From: an uncultured bacterium | Lineage (GTDB): Bacteria > Patescibacteriota > Minisyncoccia > Phycocordibacterales > CAIJYI01 | Direction: 5' to 3' | Assembly (NCBI GenBank): GCA_937871115.1 | Contig: CALMXW010000130.1 | Location: 1 to 5,662, forward strand | DNA length: 5,662 bases | In this document: in pieces, positions 5,531 through 5,662 of the stretch | How positions within the stretch are numbered: position 1 is the first letter of the stretch | Layout: every line of letters starts with the position of its first letter | Translations under genes and position numbers: made by a program | The notes under the pieces: model-generated | What the model was told of the DNA's origin: nothing | Databases searched by the model: none | The model's input: only the letters and a program-made list of their open reading frames with translations

Positions 5531-5559
5531 ATACTATACATGTTTTTGCGCTTTGTCAA
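5531..5559 (-). promoter_or_regulatory. Promoter of the two-small-gene unit
   Basis: The minus strand carries TTGACA (5559-5554), a 17-nt spacer and TAGTAT (5536-5531). An alternative -10, TATAGT (5538-5533), has a 15-nt spacer and is preceded by TG. The predicted start is near 5525, giving a leader of about 40 nt with a Shine-Dalgarno. The CTTGACAAAG at 5560-5551 matches the other small-gene promoter exactly. Confidence 0.72.
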
Positions 5560-5560
5560 G

Positions 5561-5578
5561 TGTGTATAATTTTACACA
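5561..5578. promoter_or_regulatory. 18-bp dyad next to the small-gene promoter
   Basis: TGTGTA (5561-5566) and TACACA (5573-5578) are perfect inverted copies separated by TAATTT. The dyad abuts the -35 of the minus-strand promoter with one base between. Its left part includes a DnaA-box-like TTATACACA (minus strand, 5569-5561) and a plus-strand -10-like TATAAT. A regulator-binding site is plausible but unproven. Confidence 0.4.
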
Positions 5579-5620
5579 AAAAAAACGGGCTACTCATGTT
5601 ATGAAGAGCCCATTTTTTTA
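5577..5620. terminator. Bidirectional-type terminator at the right end
   Basis: GGGCT (5587-5591) pairs with AGCCC (5607-5611), with a partly paired interior. An A-run (5578-5585) lies on the left and a run of seven T (5613-5619) on the right, so either strand gives a hairpin followed by U residues. The minus direction fits a gene entering from the right edge. No gene on the plus strand ends close before it. Confidence 0.75.
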
Positions 5621-5662
5621 TTTAGGATTTTCCGAATGTAAGAATCTTATCCTACGCCATCG
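5618..5662 (-). CDS. Possible C-terminal end of a gene entering from the right
   Basis: Of the three minus-strand frames, only one stays open from the edge to the terminator. It gives RWRRIRFLHSENPK and a TAA at 5620-5618, immediately before the terminator hairpin. Fourteen residues are too few to name a product, and the call rests on position and the open frame only. Confidence 0.3.
   Translation of the reverse strand, partial: RWRRIRFLHSENPK

Noticed and set aside
1..5662. CRISPR arrays, tRNA or rRNA genes, insertion sequences
   Set aside because: No spaced direct repeats, cloverleaf-like sequence, transposase ORF or terminal repeats were found on reading both strands.

Overview
The window (about 5.7 kb, no assembly context) reads as compact bacterial chromosome. 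Most of it is thymidylate (dTMP) metabolism, next to an ABC exporter and three very small genes. My best guess at the source is a Patescibacteria/CPR (Parcubacteria-like) genome. That is inference from the tight gene packing, the unusual double-length ThyX, small hypothetical genes with their own promoters, and mRNAs that look leaderless. No rRNA or phylogenetic marker is present to confirm it.

Layout: 1-1677 (minus) is a type I ABC exporter that fuses a membrane domain to an ATPase domain; its C-terminus runs off the left edge. 1678-2052 holds a terminator, a 58-codon gene with a complete sigma70-like promoter and strong Shine-Dalgarno, and a perfect DnaA-box 9-mer. 2053-2736 (minus) is thymidylate kinase. 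It is divergent from 2878-4242 (plus), a 454-residue flavin-dependent thymidylate synthase made of two ThyX-like halves. A hairpin terminator follows, then a dCTP deaminase family protein at 4327-5007 (plus). 5014-5559 (minus) is a self-contained unit of promoter, two small genes (63 and 61 residues) and a terminator. The right end has a bidirectional-type terminator and possibly the last 14 codons of a gene entering from outside.

The three metabolic enzymes form a pathway: dCTP is deaminated (Dcd-like), dUMP is methylated to dTMP (ThyX), and dTMP is phosphorylated to dTDP (Tmk). No dUTPase is visible. The deaminase resembles archaeal bifunctional DCD-DUT enzymes in several motifs, so it might release dUMP directly; this is unproven.

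Two styles of gene start are apparent. The four large genes have a -10 box 6-12 nt before the ATG, no Shine-Dalgarno and so probably leaderless or near-leaderless mRNAs. The small genes have purine-rich Shine-Dalgarno sites, and their two transcription units share an identical 10-bp element (CTTGACAAAG) at the -35. No CRISPR array, insertion sequence, tRNA or rRNA was seen.
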